From NCBI GenBank assembly GCA_000467715.1, contig AJFK01000021.1, forward strand, positions 62,001 through 126,000: a stretch of DNA of 64,000 nucleotides, in the 5' to 3' direction. Positions 1-11,331 of the stretch are shown here, piece after piece (position 1 is the first letter of the stretch; each line of letters opens with the position of its first letter). This stretch comes from Hysterium pulicare CBS 123377. Its lineage: Eukaryota > Ascomycota > Dothideomycetes > Hysteriales > Hysteriaceae. The position numbers and the translations under genes are program-made. The notes below the pieces were generated by a model that was not told the origin of the DNA, ran no database searches, and saw only the letters and a list, made by a program, of their open reading frames with translations.

Positions 1-2
1 GC

Positions 3-1335
3 TCACAATGCCGATGCGAAACCAAAACAACATACAAGGACTGCAGCCAAGAAGAGCGCGGAACGAGGAGGTCCACTCATATGCGATGCAACATTGTCGG
101 ACCTCTTCATGATCCACATAGATTGGTCGGCATTGCGGTTCGATTTCGAAGCCTGTCCGCTTTGGGCTGATTCCGTGGCTAGAATGTTAGTTGACCGAGC
201 TCCGGGGCAGAACACGACCTCAAAACCAGCTCCGGCTGGTATTATGAAAGTAGAGGTCTGGTCATCAAATGCTAAGTATTCAGCAGTCAGCATAGCTGCA
301 CTACTGGTAGAACGTAACGTGGCAGATATTGACTAAGATATAGTGCCGAGCCGACTTACCATAACTGTAGGCATCAGGGCAAACACCCTTGGCGGCTTTC
401 GAGTATTCGCTCGGTTGACATGTGCTTGGCGAATCGTGATCTCCAGCGCAGCAGTCTGCAGGATCGTTGTTCTTTGCACAAGCGGAGTAACAAGGATCAA
501 ATGCTGGCCGTTGGATATTGTCATCAGGGTACGGGTAGACGCCATCCCCGGGTTTGTCTGGTGGGTCCATCTGCAGGTCCCAGGGACACCATCTAGAAAC
601 TTGCTGGTCATCAACTTTCTCGTCGAATGGCAATGGGTAAGTAGTATTGGTTCCAAGGAAGTACTGGTAACCGCTTGTATATGGGTCGTAGCCTTTCTGC
701 TGTAAGAGGCCAACGGTGCCCTGGCAGGAAGGGTTGGTAAGGTTTGGAGGAATATCATCCAGACTGGAATTTGCCAGAGGTTGCATAACTATCGCCATGG
801 GCACGTTGTACCCATCGACCAGGGAAATGTCATAGTACGTATGCCCGTCGCCAGCATCTAGCGTGAACTCAGCCAATGACACTGGTGTGTCTCCCTATAT
901 GACCATTAGACAATTTTAGTAGCAAGACACAACAACGAGTCATCAACCTACAGTGACAACACAGTTGACGATCCCATTGCAATCTCCTGTTCCGCATGCT
1001 TTTCCGCCCCCGTTGGAGGGGCCTGTGCCTTGATCGTTGAAAGAGCAGTTCGTTCTTCCCCATACACGTCCTTGCCAATCCTCCGATACAGTCTGATTGT
1101 TGCTGTTACCAGGGTCCAATTTAAAACCTGTCTGAGGAGGTCCATAACCAGACTGTGTTGATATACCGGGGTAGATGGTTTCTGGACAGTAATTGGTAAC
1201 GATGAGGGGCGTGTTCGAATCTTTCCTTTTCGTTTTGAGTGGTGCTTTAGTTGCCATATGATGCAATCCGCTTGCGATAGGCAAGCCCGATAGTGCCAGC
1301 ATAGCCATGCAGATATGGAAGATGGGTGGGCGCAT
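3..1335 (-). CDS. Thaumatin-like secreted protein, probably GPI-anchored
   Basis: Secreted thaumatin-like protein that probably acts at the cell wall; relatives bind or cut beta-1,3-glucan, but activity here is inferred. Three exons with matching phases, 1335-952, 894-360 and 271-3, give 395 aa. The second intron was placed so that the joined protein reads AYSYAFDDQTSTFIIP, the usual thaumatin ending. The start at 1335 gives a compact signal peptide; an in-frame ATG at 1446 would put a basic stretch before it. Residues 41-57 (TPLIVTNYCPETIYPGI) open the beta sandwich. Later diagnostic pieces are GRTNC, CGTGDCNGIVNC, SLAEFTLDA and YDISLVDGYNVP, with many cysteines. The last 20 residues are hydrophobic after a Ser/Asn-rich spacer, as for a GPI signal. 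The stop lies at 3-5, so the gene is complete at the window edge. Confidence 0.88.
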
Positions 1336-1471
1336 GCCCGCCGGCCGGGCACCCTGTCTGGTCCTCTGACAGGTCATAATGAGAAGAGAAGACTTCCTGC
1401 TACGAGATCCTGCTCCAGGGAAGATGTTTAGAAAGCCAAGAAGCACGCAAAGGGATATAAGGTTTAGGTTG

Positions 1472-1831
1472 TTAAAGTTGTAAACGTTTAGTAAGGGTAG
1501 GGAAATATTTCAAGGACCAGCCAGTGATTGTCCAGCATGCGATCAAAAAGAAGAGCGGAGGTGTTAAGGAGAGGACAAGTGAAGCCAGACGCCAGCGTCC
1601 GTAGGAAACTTGGAAAACTTGAATGGCAGGATAACTTGACGATCTTTGCTCGTATGAAGCAGTTGCGAGTCGCGGCGGTTGCCGATATCGATGTGGGCCT
1701 GTGACGTAGTTTCTGTACCTGCCAAGAAGTGTAAAGTCAGGGTCCAGCTCAGATCCACCAATCATCGCGTCACTCAACGATCGCTCTGAAACGCGCGGCC
1801 CTGGAATCGCGGGAGGTGAATAAATGAACAA
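1472..1831 (-). CDS. Possible small membrane protein, unrecognised
   Basis: Open frame of 119 aa lying upstream of the thaumatin-like gene on the same strand. I recognise no family. Residues about 80-105 (RLASLVLSLTPPLFFLIACW) could form one membrane helix, and the part before it is polar and Ser/Tyr/Arg-rich. No splice sites clearly extend it. It may be a real short gene, the first exon of an unrecognised one, or chance coding; the membrane-like segment is the only positive sign. The remaining sequence between 1336 and 2206 shows nothing I can name. Confidence 0.25.
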   Translation of the reverse strand: MFIYSPPAIPGPRVSERSLSDAMIGGSELDPDFTLLGRYRNYVTGPHRYRQPPRLATASYEQRSSSYPAIQVFQVSYGRWRLASLVLSLTPPLFFLIACWTITGWSLKYFPTLTKRLQL

Positions 1832-2206
1832 ATCTGCTGCTCGTCGATGCTATCATCATTCTTTATTCATTCTTTAGTTTAAAGTGAATTTTGTAAAGGA
1901 TGGGTAGAAATATGAGTGACGGGCAGGAAACAGCAATGCATCTAGAAGGTCAATGAGCCCGCAGAGCTACATGAGCACGATGACAGTAAAGACTTTGCTC
2001 CTCAAATATTCGTATTATCGCCTACTCTATGGTTGTGATTATCTTCACCTCTCATCCAAGTCGAAAAATAAAACGCCAATGAAATTTCCAGACACGAAGA
2101 AGAATTCTCGGCCAACAAGCCTGGGACCCCAAAAGGTGGTATCACATAGACAGAACTTCTTTGCTTCCTCCCCACAAGAATTGAACCTGGCATACGATCG
2201 ACCTCT

Positions 2207-3103
2207 CTATAGAACGAAGAAAGCAGCGACACCGGCCCATCCGAGACCCAGCATGCCTTGCTTCGCAACTTCGAGAAGTCGTGGTGGTGAAGCGGCGGTT
2301 GAAACTTGGGCAGGGGCATTTGAAGAAGTACCCGTAGCAGCGGCAGTTGCGGCAGCTGTTCCAGCGACGGCAGTTGAGAGTGTTCCAGCAGCAGCAACAG
2401 AACTTGCCGCCGCCGCCGCGTTTCCGCCAGCCTGTCCTGGTGACAGATTTGCTGGAGCTGCGGCGGCGAGTTGTGCGAATGCCTGAATGGTCTTGTTTCC
2501 AGTTGTGGGCCTGCATAGCTAAAGTTAGCTGGTTCGCATAGTAGTTGCTTCGGGAACGCTTACGCATTGATTGCTCCCACCATACCGGCTTGGCAATGCT
2601 TTGCTTGAGAGCAGTAGAACCAGATCGGGGTCGTGCTCGTGACGCGGACGGTAAAAGTGAGAACGTTCTTGAGGTCGCCGAGCGTGTGGTTGTTTGGCAT
2701 GAAGCCCGAGAAGAAGGCATCCGTTTTATTTGGCATGACATTCTGGATTGGAACGCATGGTTGGGCGAAAGTTGATTGCACAACGGAATGGTTCTTTGTG
2801 TTCTGGTTAGACATCGCACCCCTTTTCAACCTAGACATATATGCTCACCTTTGCATTGAACTGGAACTGAACAAGATCACCAACATTGGCGGCGATATTG
2901 TTTGGGGAGTAGATAGTGGAACCGTTCGCACCACCGACTTGAATTACGTGTGTAGTAACTGTTCCTGCTGCAGCTCCCATTGTAGCTGCTGGCCCCACTG
3001 AAGCGCTCACAGCTGCCACGGATTGTGCCAACATCGTTGCTGTTTGTGCAGCGGCATTGCCAAGGAGGAGTAGGGAGGCGGCCAAAGGCGTCGTGAAATG
3101 CAT
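2207..3103 (-). CDS. Secreted cupredoxin (extracellular blue-copper-like protein) with GPI-type tail
   Basis: Extracellular cupredoxin-domain protein, 262 aa in three exons: 3103-2849, 2793-2564 and 2510-2207. Phases add to an open frame, and the first junction restores FQFNAKNHSVVQSTF. The N terminus is a signal peptide ending in NAAAQ. The cupredoxin fold runs from about residue 50 to 165. Type-1 copper ligands are visible as H87 (KNHS), C146 (WFYC), H151 (AKHC) and M156 (AGM). It is followed by PTTGNKTIQAF, an Ala/Ser/Thr-rich stretch of about 80 residues, and a short hydrophobic end (GLGWAGVAAFFVL) suggesting GPI attachment. Fungal proteins of this kind are small, secreted and often induced in development or infection; the actual redox role is not known from sequence. 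Confidence 0.85.
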
Positions 3104-4564
3104 CTTGATATCGTGGAAAAGAGTGACTGGCGATTAATACAAATGAGCGTGGGAGATAAATAAACTCGTAGGCGACTAGCGCTCTAACTGTCCTTGCCAG
3201 AGGTAAGAATATTAAGAAGTAGAGACAGAGAAGGCGTGAGAGAAAACCTAAGAGAACGACGAAGAGAAACAACACTGTATGAATGAAAATTGGAAATTGA
3301 GCCGGAAGACATGGCGGAAGGGTGCTCTTAAGGCATGAATGAAGGTCGATGAAAGATGGTTAGTGCGTTCGTCACCCAGACATGTATGAAGCGGCTCCGA
3401 GGATCTTGATACATGATACCTAGATCTGTGACATGAAAGACCTGAATTTGCTTCAGCCACACGGATGACTACTGAAAAAGTGCCGGAGGGACTTCGACTC
3501 TCCGTACAAAGTGCGCTCCTGAACATGTAGGTAGGAACGAAACAAACAAATCAGTGGTTAAATCTCAAAAGTACTCGAATTTCCCTTGAGAGTTGTAGCA
3601 TTTTGCAGCATGCGAGCAGCTGTACATTGACTTCTTTCATCAAAGTTGTGGTTGCGTGTAGGTCTAGCCAAGGTGTTGAGGTTGCTGAAGCGAGTCCAGT
3701 TTGAGGAGCGTTTGAGGCTGTAACAACCTTAAATTCCCCACGGCGCGTAACTTAATCGAGGTTCGGTTCTGCCCAGACCCGAGAGCCCTGGAGCAGAGCT
3801 TTAAAAGTGAGCTCTATTGTAATATTACTTGCGAAATTAAATGGCCTCTCTCCACATGTTTTCAATGCCGTGGTGTTCGGAATCGCCCAGCCGATGTTTC
3901 TCAGCATGGGGTTTCGTACTCGACCCAGCAGATGATCGCCAAATGGCACGAGTTCTGGATCACTCATAAATCGGGACCTTTGACAGCCGAACAATTGCGG
4001 AAATTGATATACGATTGGAAACACCAAATTAGTAGCCCAGTTATGATTCTACTACAGATACTCGCGTTACGGAAAGCGTGTCGACACTAACGACCCACTC
4101 GTCTTGTCTCCTTTCATCACGGTACATCATTCCATAGCGAACAAACATCCACGGTAACGGAACGTTGTCTCCACCCGTCTGGATGATTTCTCGGATAAAC
4201 ACATCATGCCGCGACACTGGCACAGTGATGGCGGTAGCAGTCGCGCCAGCCCTAAATCGTACCAGAGTGCCAAACAATGCAAATCAGGCATCCAACCTTA
4301 GTGACAGCTCTTGAAGAATGGAAGCCGTAAGATATTGGGTTCAGCCCATTGCTAAACATGACCATGGGTCTGAATTGATCATGACGTGTAGACACTCAGT
4401 CAAGTCCGTGGCGGTGGATACGAGGTGAACTGTCAATGAGCTAGGGCATGCATTGAGAGACATATTTGGAGCTGGGTGCTTCGAAGCCTCCGTTCGACGT
4501 GATTTGCCGGTTGAAGTGCTTTGCCGTCCGAAAATTGATGTTGCCTATTCGCTGGGTATCTGAT
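3104..4564. other. Intergenic, weak minus-strand coding traces
   Basis: 1.46 kb between the cupredoxin and CENP-X genes. Minus-strand open frames at 4277-4041 and 4027-3752 could be joined by a short intron, and their composition (HDVFIREIIQTGGDNVPLP, MSDPELVPFGDHLLGRVRN) looks more protein-like than chance. The upper frame has no ATG and I recognise no family. It may be an unrecognised gene or a relic. Nothing else identified. Confidence 0.3.
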
Positions 4565-5158
4565 TTAGAAATCCAACAGCAATTGTGGTGCCAACTTCTC
4601 CAAGTCCTCAATCTGCAAGAATCCATCCTCAATTCCTCCCCCAACGCCAGCATCATTCCTCTCGAACCGTGCTCTAGCGACAGCCTCGCGGACAAACGTC
4701 TCCATATACTTTCCCACCACCGCCATAGCCTCCTTCTGAATCTTCGTATCTTTATCCTCGAAACCTTCATGAAGTAGTCTTGCCAGTAGCACCGGAGGTA
4801 TCGCTGGCCTGTCAACCTCTTGTGATGCAATGGGTTCAACCGCCGGTGCCGTAGATGGGCCGGATCGAGCTAAGGGTTCATCATCGTCTTGCTCATCCAT
4901 GTCTTCGTCTTCTTCGGTGATTTCCTCTTCATCTTCTGCTTCAGAGGATGATGATATCGAAGCCAAAGCAGATCGAAAGCTTGTTCGTGCCGTCGCGGGC
5001 TTCTTAGACACGCGGGCTGAACGCGCTGCCGAGGCGTCTGATGCGCGTTTGGACGCTGTAGAGGCTTTTGCAGGTTGGGCAGGAGCTTTGACGGGTCGTG
5101 GAGGCTTGAATGCTGGCCCTGCCCGTCGCACTGTGTTCGGCGCCTTCGCTGGCGGCAT
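4565..5158 (-). CDS. mhf2: CENP-X / MHF2 histone-fold protein
   Basis: Single-exon gene, 197 aa. The C-terminal 85 residues match CENP-X/MHF2: IPPVLLARLLHEGFEDKDTK, then KYMETFVREAVARA, then EDGFLQIEDLEKLAPQLLLDF at the very end. In other eukaryotes MHF2 pairs with MHF1 (CENP-S). The tetramer binds DNA, works with the FANCM/Mph1 helicase in replication-fork repair, and sits in the inner kinetochore with CENP-T/W. The family core is about 80 residues, so this protein carries about 110 extra N-terminal residues that are disordered: first Ala/Pro/Lys-rich, then a strongly acidic run (about 70-95) of Asp/Glu. The ATG at 5158 is the first in the frame. Family assignment is firm; the role of the extension is unknown. 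Confidence 0.9.
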   Translation of the reverse strand: MPPAKAPNTVRRAGPAFKPPRPVKAPAQPAKASTASKRASDASAARSARVSKKPATARTSFRSALASISSSSEAEDEEEITEEDEDMDEQDDDEPLARSGPSTAPAVEPIASQEVDRPAIPPVLLARLLHEGFEDKDTKIQKEAMAVVGKYMETFVREAVARARFERNDAGVGGGIEDGFLQIEDLEKLAPQLLLDF

Positions 5159-8042
5159 CGTGGTTGTGTGCTCGGTTTTCCAGCGTGTGTGTGCGTGTTT
5201 GTCGTTTCAATGGATGGTTTTGGAAGTGAAGATGGGGCTAAAACGGATGGTCACGTGTTTGATGATAATCCGACGGGATTGGCCGTATTCTTTCGTATTC
5301 ACGAAACCATCACGTACTTTCAGTAGCTCACAATCTACCTCTAGAAGTTAAAACAGACTTTATTTCTCTATTTGCTCAGGAAGTATCAATTTCTTACTCC
5401 TATAAAGAACTCCATGTGACCTTAACCATTATGGAACTTTTTCAACTGCACACTGTATACGACGCTATCGGCATTTCGACTCTTTCCACTTCCCCGGTTT
5501 GTGGCAACCCAAGATTCATGCCGTGTGACTTAAGTTGCGTCCTTCTACTAGTCTAATGTTCGTCCCTCGAACCCCAAAAGTTTTGCAATTTTTTTCAGTA
5601 GTGGTTCTGTCTCGGTACCCAAAACTTTGCATGTAGTGGGTCTCTAAAGCTGCTCTAGAAGTAGCTCACCAAGTTCATTGATGCCCTAGGTATGACCTAT
5701 GTGATAGGTGCGCGGGGCCAGGTAATTTGGTTGACCGTCAACCAGGCAGAAATCTTTTGACTCGATGTCGTGCAACAGCTTCAAACTGTGGCCTGAGCGA
5801 AGGTAACACCACAGGACTCTCGTCCGCTAATACGAGTTTACACAGAGTACAGGCGCACGAGCACATTCATCGTATCGCAGGTACGCAGGTCTTGAATGCC
5901 CTTTAGAATCTGGTGATGACAACTGGTATCGTCGTGTCATATCATGCCTCTCCTGAGCCCACCATTTGCCTGTCTTTCATTCTCTGACATACTTAATATC
6001 GGGCCTAACAGAAGAGCCTCAAAGGGCTTGTTGCCTCACATGCCGTTTACCGAGTTCAAATTGAACAACATGGATCGTTACAAGGTGATGCCGGCTCCAG
6101 TCTGCTTCCCGCTCAACATGTTGGACTTGAAACTCGGTTTAGAAGACTTCGGGTTCTTGGAGATCTGGCGGCCAGGACGATCGATATGGCAGGTTAATTC
6201 GACACAATTTTCCGGTAGGTTGGAATGGGCTTAGCGATTTATTAATTCGCTGTTGACATAAAAAGCTGGGGTTGTTCCAAGATTCCATACGCGCTGTTTC
6301 AACTTAAGTCAGCCATAAGTGACACAGACGCTAGGCAAGCTCGAATCGAAATAAAGATGTTGAACATTTGACAAATTTCCACCCTGCACGGCGGTTTGCG
6401 TGCGACGTCATTAGACTTCCTCTCCTGGTTGATGTTCACGTAGAAACTGATTTCGACATACGTTTCCGGCTCGGTACATGCCCTTGTATGAACAAAGGGG
6501 CGAGATGCCTAACAGTGGCAGCGGCAAGGAGCGCAAGTAAATTGAGTGTGGTAGGTCCGAAATTAAAAGGCATTTACGTCAGCGATGTTTTTCGATCCAG
6601 AAGGATGGCATTCACGTACGCCCCTCTCTAGGCGGCGGTGTTCGCCAAAATGCTGTTCTGGGCGGGTTTTAACGATTACAAGGGCATTGACCGGCGACAG
6701 GTCCACGGGGGAATGCATATTTGACAAGGCTTGCATCTGCCGCTTGGAATGTGGAATGGCAGCGATGACAGCTGCCTTGCATACGAGAAATGTGTGACGA
6801 TGGGCGACCTGCTTTTGGGAGGTAATAAATCCTTCCAAATGCTGATGACGCCCGAGTACGAGAGAACCGTTGTTGCAGAAGGTCGCAGCTCCAAGTGTCC
6901 TTACTGGCCTGGCCACTAACTTCGGTACGGACATGTGGGGAGCAGAGACCGCGGGCGCGACCGTTTAGACTGAAAGCTAAGAGTTGCTTCAAGTTGTTGT
7001 TGAGCTTGCTTGTGAGCGCGTGTGGCACACGACTGTGTAAAGGCTTTTCATTGTCCCTATGCCTCGGGTCCTCTGGTATGGCCAAGTCTCACATGATTGA
7101 ATAAGGGCTTTGTACTCGGTGGAGCAGACTCGAGTGCACGACAAGGGTCTCCTATTCACAAAATGCGACTGCGGACGCTCGCAGGAGCGGCTCGCGCGAC
7201 TACATATCGATCGCTCGGCTAGGAGTCATGAGCGTAATCTATGATAGTGCTCCGAAGAAGGGCGGCATGCGAAGCTGAAGTGGGACCTGTGGCTTAGAAG
7301 CTGAGGGCGCTCAAGAGCTGTGGTAGTGAGTCTTTTCAGCGAACGTGTGCAAGTGTCTAAGGAACTGATGCGCGGTGGCCGAAGATAGGCTGAGCTTTTT
7401 GGGCTGTCGTAGTTCCAGATCTGGCACCACGACGAACTAGACAGCCGCCACCAAGCCTAGAGGGCGTCTGCTGAGATAAGGGCCGGGACGCTAACCCAAG
7501 ACCAGGCTGCGCCTTTGCGCATCCCGAGCGGTCGGCAGGGATTTGTTTGGCTGTGGCGGACCGGAGAGCAGTCAAACGACTCCAACAGCCCTCTCCCAAA
7601 TTGTATGTTTCACAGCGGACAGGCTGCATTGGGATCCAACCCCAGAAGATATCTATTAAAGTATACCCACCCTTCTTCCAACAGTGAATAGCTCTCCGCT
7701 ACCGTCACCCCTCTTCCCCCCACGGTTCGCTGATTTCACCGCTCCACCTCAACCATCCTCAACCAGAGATCATGCACCGGACTCCCCTCCAGGATTAACC
7801 TTTACGCGAAAGTCGACGACGCCTCTATTATATAGATACATCCCGCCCGGCTGGCTGCTTACCTTTCTGATAAGAGCACCTCCAATTCGGAAATCCTGCG
7901 CCCGCGCTTAACTTATCTGCACCTTTATCACTGATCGCCTTAAGCCACCGATATTCTTGAATTCGAGATCCTGCCGCTGTGGCACAATCCTTAATCCATT
8001 TATCTCCACATCACCCTCTCTTGCCTTCTTACCATCCACATA
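5159..8042. other. Long gene-poor divergent intergenic region
   Basis: 2.9 kb between the divergent CENP-X and MIF-like genes. Short open frames at 5944-6234, 6368-6631, 6585-6797 and 7357-7629 (minus) show no domain I know and no coherent exon structure. The last few hundred bases (about 7680-8042) are pyrimidine-rich with a TATA-like stretch near 7830 and probably form the promoter and 5' UTR of the MIF-like gene. I found no repeat, tRNA or transposon remnant. Confidence 0.45.
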
Positions 8043-9285
8043 ATGCCCCATTCCGTCAACAGTCAATCTACCATGTCTCGACCTTCTTCTGCCTCGAGTA
8101 CGTCCGCCAACGCCTTTCCAAAGCCCGCAGGAGCAAATCTTGGAGTTCCAGACCAAGTCGGTAGCCAGCTTTCGCCAGCTCGCTCCACCTTCTCTTTTGA
8201 CGACTCGGCAAAGTCACCCTCTCCACATGATTCTGCTTCGGAGAAGATATTCGACTCTGCCAAACTCCTCAAGGCCCTCAGTCATGGAGCGCCTGGCGAA
8301 AAGAAGGAAATAGATCCTACTGCCCAACGTTCCCAAAATTACAACTCAAGACGGCGAACCCAGTTTTATGAAGAGCAGTTCGCATACAAGGATGCAACTG
8401 GTTCAGCGCGTGAAAGAGTTACCAAGGACTCCCCAATCATTGCCGAACTGCGGACCAATGTTATTGTATGTCTTTCACCTATCGAGTCTGTTATCGACGA
8501 CTTAGCTCTGCATGATACTCACATATGTGTAGATCAAAGATGAATACACCCTGGTCACGGACATGTCATATCATCTATCGACTCGTTATCAGCGCCCGGA
8601 GTCTTCGATTATGATCACTGTGGACCACTCCGCTTGTCTTCTGCTTGGTGGCTCTTTTGAACCCACCTACATTCTCACCATTACTGCATTGCCAGTCCAA
8701 GTTCAACCCACTACGAACAAGCGCAATGCCTCACTAATGCAGACATTCATGTGCGAGTCTCTGGGCGTCACGCCAGACCGAGGCATTATCAAGTTCATGA
8801 CCATCCCAGAGGAGAATTTGGCAATAAACGGTAACACCGTCTTCGGAGAGATCGAACGTTTGGAGAAACAGCTGGCAGAAGAGAATGGCGGTGGGCTCAA
8901 GCGAGCCATGACCAAAAGCTCCCGCCGGTCCACGGTAACAAAGGCGAAGAGTAGCATTCAGCTCTCGAGGAACAACTCCAAGGTCAATGGCCGAGCTGTC
9001 GTTACGCCTCCTCTTCCCAGTCCTGGCCCATTCGAGGCCGAAACCTTTGACGAGAAAGTCGCATTGCATAACGCCACTCAGCTTTCGGAGATATCTCTCG
9101 TGGATAGTAAAATGAATCGGGCCCCCTCAACGAAACGGAAGCCATTAGAGTCGTTGGATGAAACATCAGCCATGAAGTCACCTACAAATGCCTTACCAAA
9201 AATATCGCCGCCGCCGATACCCAAAGATGCGCCGGCACCAAAGATCGGGAAGCGGAAAAGTTTCGCAGCAATTTTCCGGCGCTGA
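8043..9285 (+). CDS. MIF/dopachrome-tautomerase-fold protein with long tails
   Basis: 391 aa in two exons, 8043-8465 and 8533-9285 (67-bp intron, phase 0). The central part, about residues 131-260, has the macrophage migration inhibitory factor fold: SPIIAELRTNVIIKDEYTL, then SSIMITVDHSACLLLGGSFE, a typical MIF strand plus the GGS.EP turn, then MCESLGVTPDRGIIKF. Animal MIF uses Pro1, freed after Met removal, as catalytic base of keto-enol tautomerism. Here the aligned proline is P131, inside the chain. The flanks are disordered: about 130 Ser-rich residues before the domain and about 130 Ser/Pro/Lys residues after it. No signal peptide. Likely cytosolic; enzymatic activity doubtful unless the protein is cleaved before P131. 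Confidence 0.85.
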
Positions 9286-10144
9286 ACCTGCCGTCTCTGA
9301 GCTCTACACACAGTAGCCTCATTCTCAAACCCAAGCTTTTCCTCAGTCCACTCAAAAGCATAGCGACCCTGCTTTATCACCGGCCATGTACCAACATCGG
9401 CTCTCATCCTTGTGCAAACGTATCTTAATGGTTCAAAAGTCCGGAAAGAAGTCACGAATTAGGAGGTGCATTGACTGGTGTCGGATCTCCCTTGCATGGT
9501 CACTTCGGCTGTCACAGCCTTGCATATTTCATTATCATGAATAGTTCGAATGCTCAATTGTCGAGCTTAGATGGGCTCTGCATTGGGATGGGCGTTGGTA
9601 GATATGGTGAGACGGAAAGCCAGCCTTCGTCGCAGCATGCACTTCCTGAGGTATGCATTGCGATGAGTGTGGCACTGATTGGGACGGAGTCTGATATACC
9701 CTTTACTATTACGCATCGCCCTAATCTTGTATTAATAGCATGACACTACTGGAGCTGGTGGATTAATACTCACACGTTGCGACGCAAGATATCATTCGTG
9801 CCGTCTGCTCATTATCGTGATATGCTCTCTATGCCTGAGCGGCTTTGAGGGGTGCCGAGATCTTCTACGCACCGTTACCTCATTTTCGAGATATCTTCCC
9901 GATGATCTTCGTCGCTTGGATGCTACAGAAGTAACTGAAAACTTGAAATTTCCCGTGAAAAGCAAACTAGAATTATTTCACGCAGTCTAGACTCTCGAAA
10001 GTGCAGGTCTCGGCAATGGCTGAAGCCAGACGCAATTTAGCGGCATGGCCAATGCACCTTACGATTCATAGATCGGCGACTTCGAATTCAACCTCACGTC
10101 TTACGTACACCTCGCTGCCACGCGGTATTTCGAATCCTCCCGTC
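9286..10144. other. Intergenic between MIF-like gene and swc5
   Basis: Holds the 3' UTR of the MIF-like gene and the promoter of the next gene, both on the plus strand. An open frame at 9471-9743 has no recognisable content. No repeats or RNA genes seen. Confidence 0.4.
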
Positions 10145-11331
10145 ATGGCCGCTACCGAGCATCGAGGCCTCTCCGATGCAGAGGAGAACTATCACGAGTC
10201 CTCCGACGAAGACTTCAATCCCTCTGGCCTCCCCGCCGACGAATCATCAAGCTCCGACGACGAAGCAGAATCAACACCTGCAACGACCACTAAGTCTGCC
10301 CAGCGCAATCGGAAACGTAAGGCTCCGTCGCCTGCAGATCTCGACTCTGGGGATGAAGTCACAATACAAACGGCGCGTAAACGGCGCGCGAAGAAACGAA
10401 AAGGCGACACAGGCGGTGAAGATGATATTTTGTTCTCGGATGACGAAGGCGGTGAGGGTGGATTGATCAAGACTCGGGCACAAAGGAGGACTGAGTGAGT
10501 CTTCCGAATAACACATCGGCGTGTAGCGAGTAACAAGCGGACCTAACAGAGGCTGGATCTAGACAGAAAGAGCGGAAACCGTTAGCCAGAACAGATGGCG
10601 CCACAGTCGATGTGGACGCTCTATGGGCGCAGATGTCGGCGGCCCCGTTGGTGCCCACTTACTCTACTTCAACATCAAAACAACTAGACGATAGCAACGT
10701 AAAAGCAAAAACCGCACCAGCGGATGTCGCTGATGGCGTGATTCCCGACAACAATGGAGCAAACTATGTCGCTGTGAAAAGAATCTATACGTTTGCCGGT
10801 CAACGCACTACCGAAGAGAAACGAATACCCCCGTCCTCTCTTGAACAATACATCTCAGATGGGTGGAAACCCGCCGAGACCTCAGAGACGCAGGCGGTGA
10901 TAGAATCTGAGGAGACGCAACCGAACGATGTCGCCCCCGAAGACGCCTCGAAGAAGCTTCATCGTCGTCCCCTCCGCCGTCCTTCCCGCTTCGATCCCAA
11001 CCCTACAGGTCAAGTTCGCGGCCTACCTCCAGACCTACAACTTACATGGCCGCGTAAAACTGCAGTCGCTCCACGGGTGGATCAGGAGAAAGCACAAACA
11101 CCAGTTACAGCTACGGCTGGGCCGCGGCTTGAAAAGGCACAAAAACTCAACGTGGTGGACAAGTCGAGGCTCGACTGGACTGGATACGTGGACAAAGAAG
11201 GCATTGCGGATGAGCTGCAAGAGCATGGGAAGGCGAAGGAGGCATATTTGGGCCGGATGGACTTCTTGGCTGGCGTAGAAGCTAGAAGGGAGGAAGAAAG
11301 GAAGAGATTGAAAGGCTTGGCAGCATCATAA
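10145..11331 (+). CDS. swc5: Swc5/BCNT subunit of the SWR1 chromatin remodeller
   Basis: 372 aa in two exons, 10145-10494 and 10563-11331 (68-bp intron, phase 2). The C terminus is the BCNT domain (about residues 305-368): KLNVVDKSRLDWTGYVDKEG, then GKAKEAYLGRMDFLAGVEAR and an Arg/Glu/Lys-rich end. In yeast Swc5 is the SWR1 subunit that promotes exchange of H2A for H2A.Z. The N-terminal half is acidic and disordered, with SSDEDFNPSG, SSSDDEAES and ILFSDDEGGE, as expected for a histone-binding arm. The frame stays open upstream to 10001 with an ATG at 10016; I prefer 10145 (MAATEHRGLSDAEE), which begins with the usual acidic opening. Confidence 0.9.

Noticed and set aside
1953-2486. Plus-strand Ala-rich frame over the cupredoxin gene
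   Set aside because: Antisense of the Ala/Ser/Thr-rich third exon of the cupredoxin, whose minus-strand frame gives a coherent protein with copper ligands.
3478-3520. GACTTCGACTC segment resembling a tRNA 3' half
   Set aside because: Flanking bases do not pair as a five-base T stem and no upstream tRNA parts are present.
5944-6934. Several short frames in the 5-8 kb gap as a possible decayed gene
   Set aside because: They share no frame, orientation or domain and cannot be joined by good splice sites.
9471-9743. 90-codon plus-strand frame after the MIF-like gene
   Set aside because: No domain, signal peptide or splice support; likely 3' flank.
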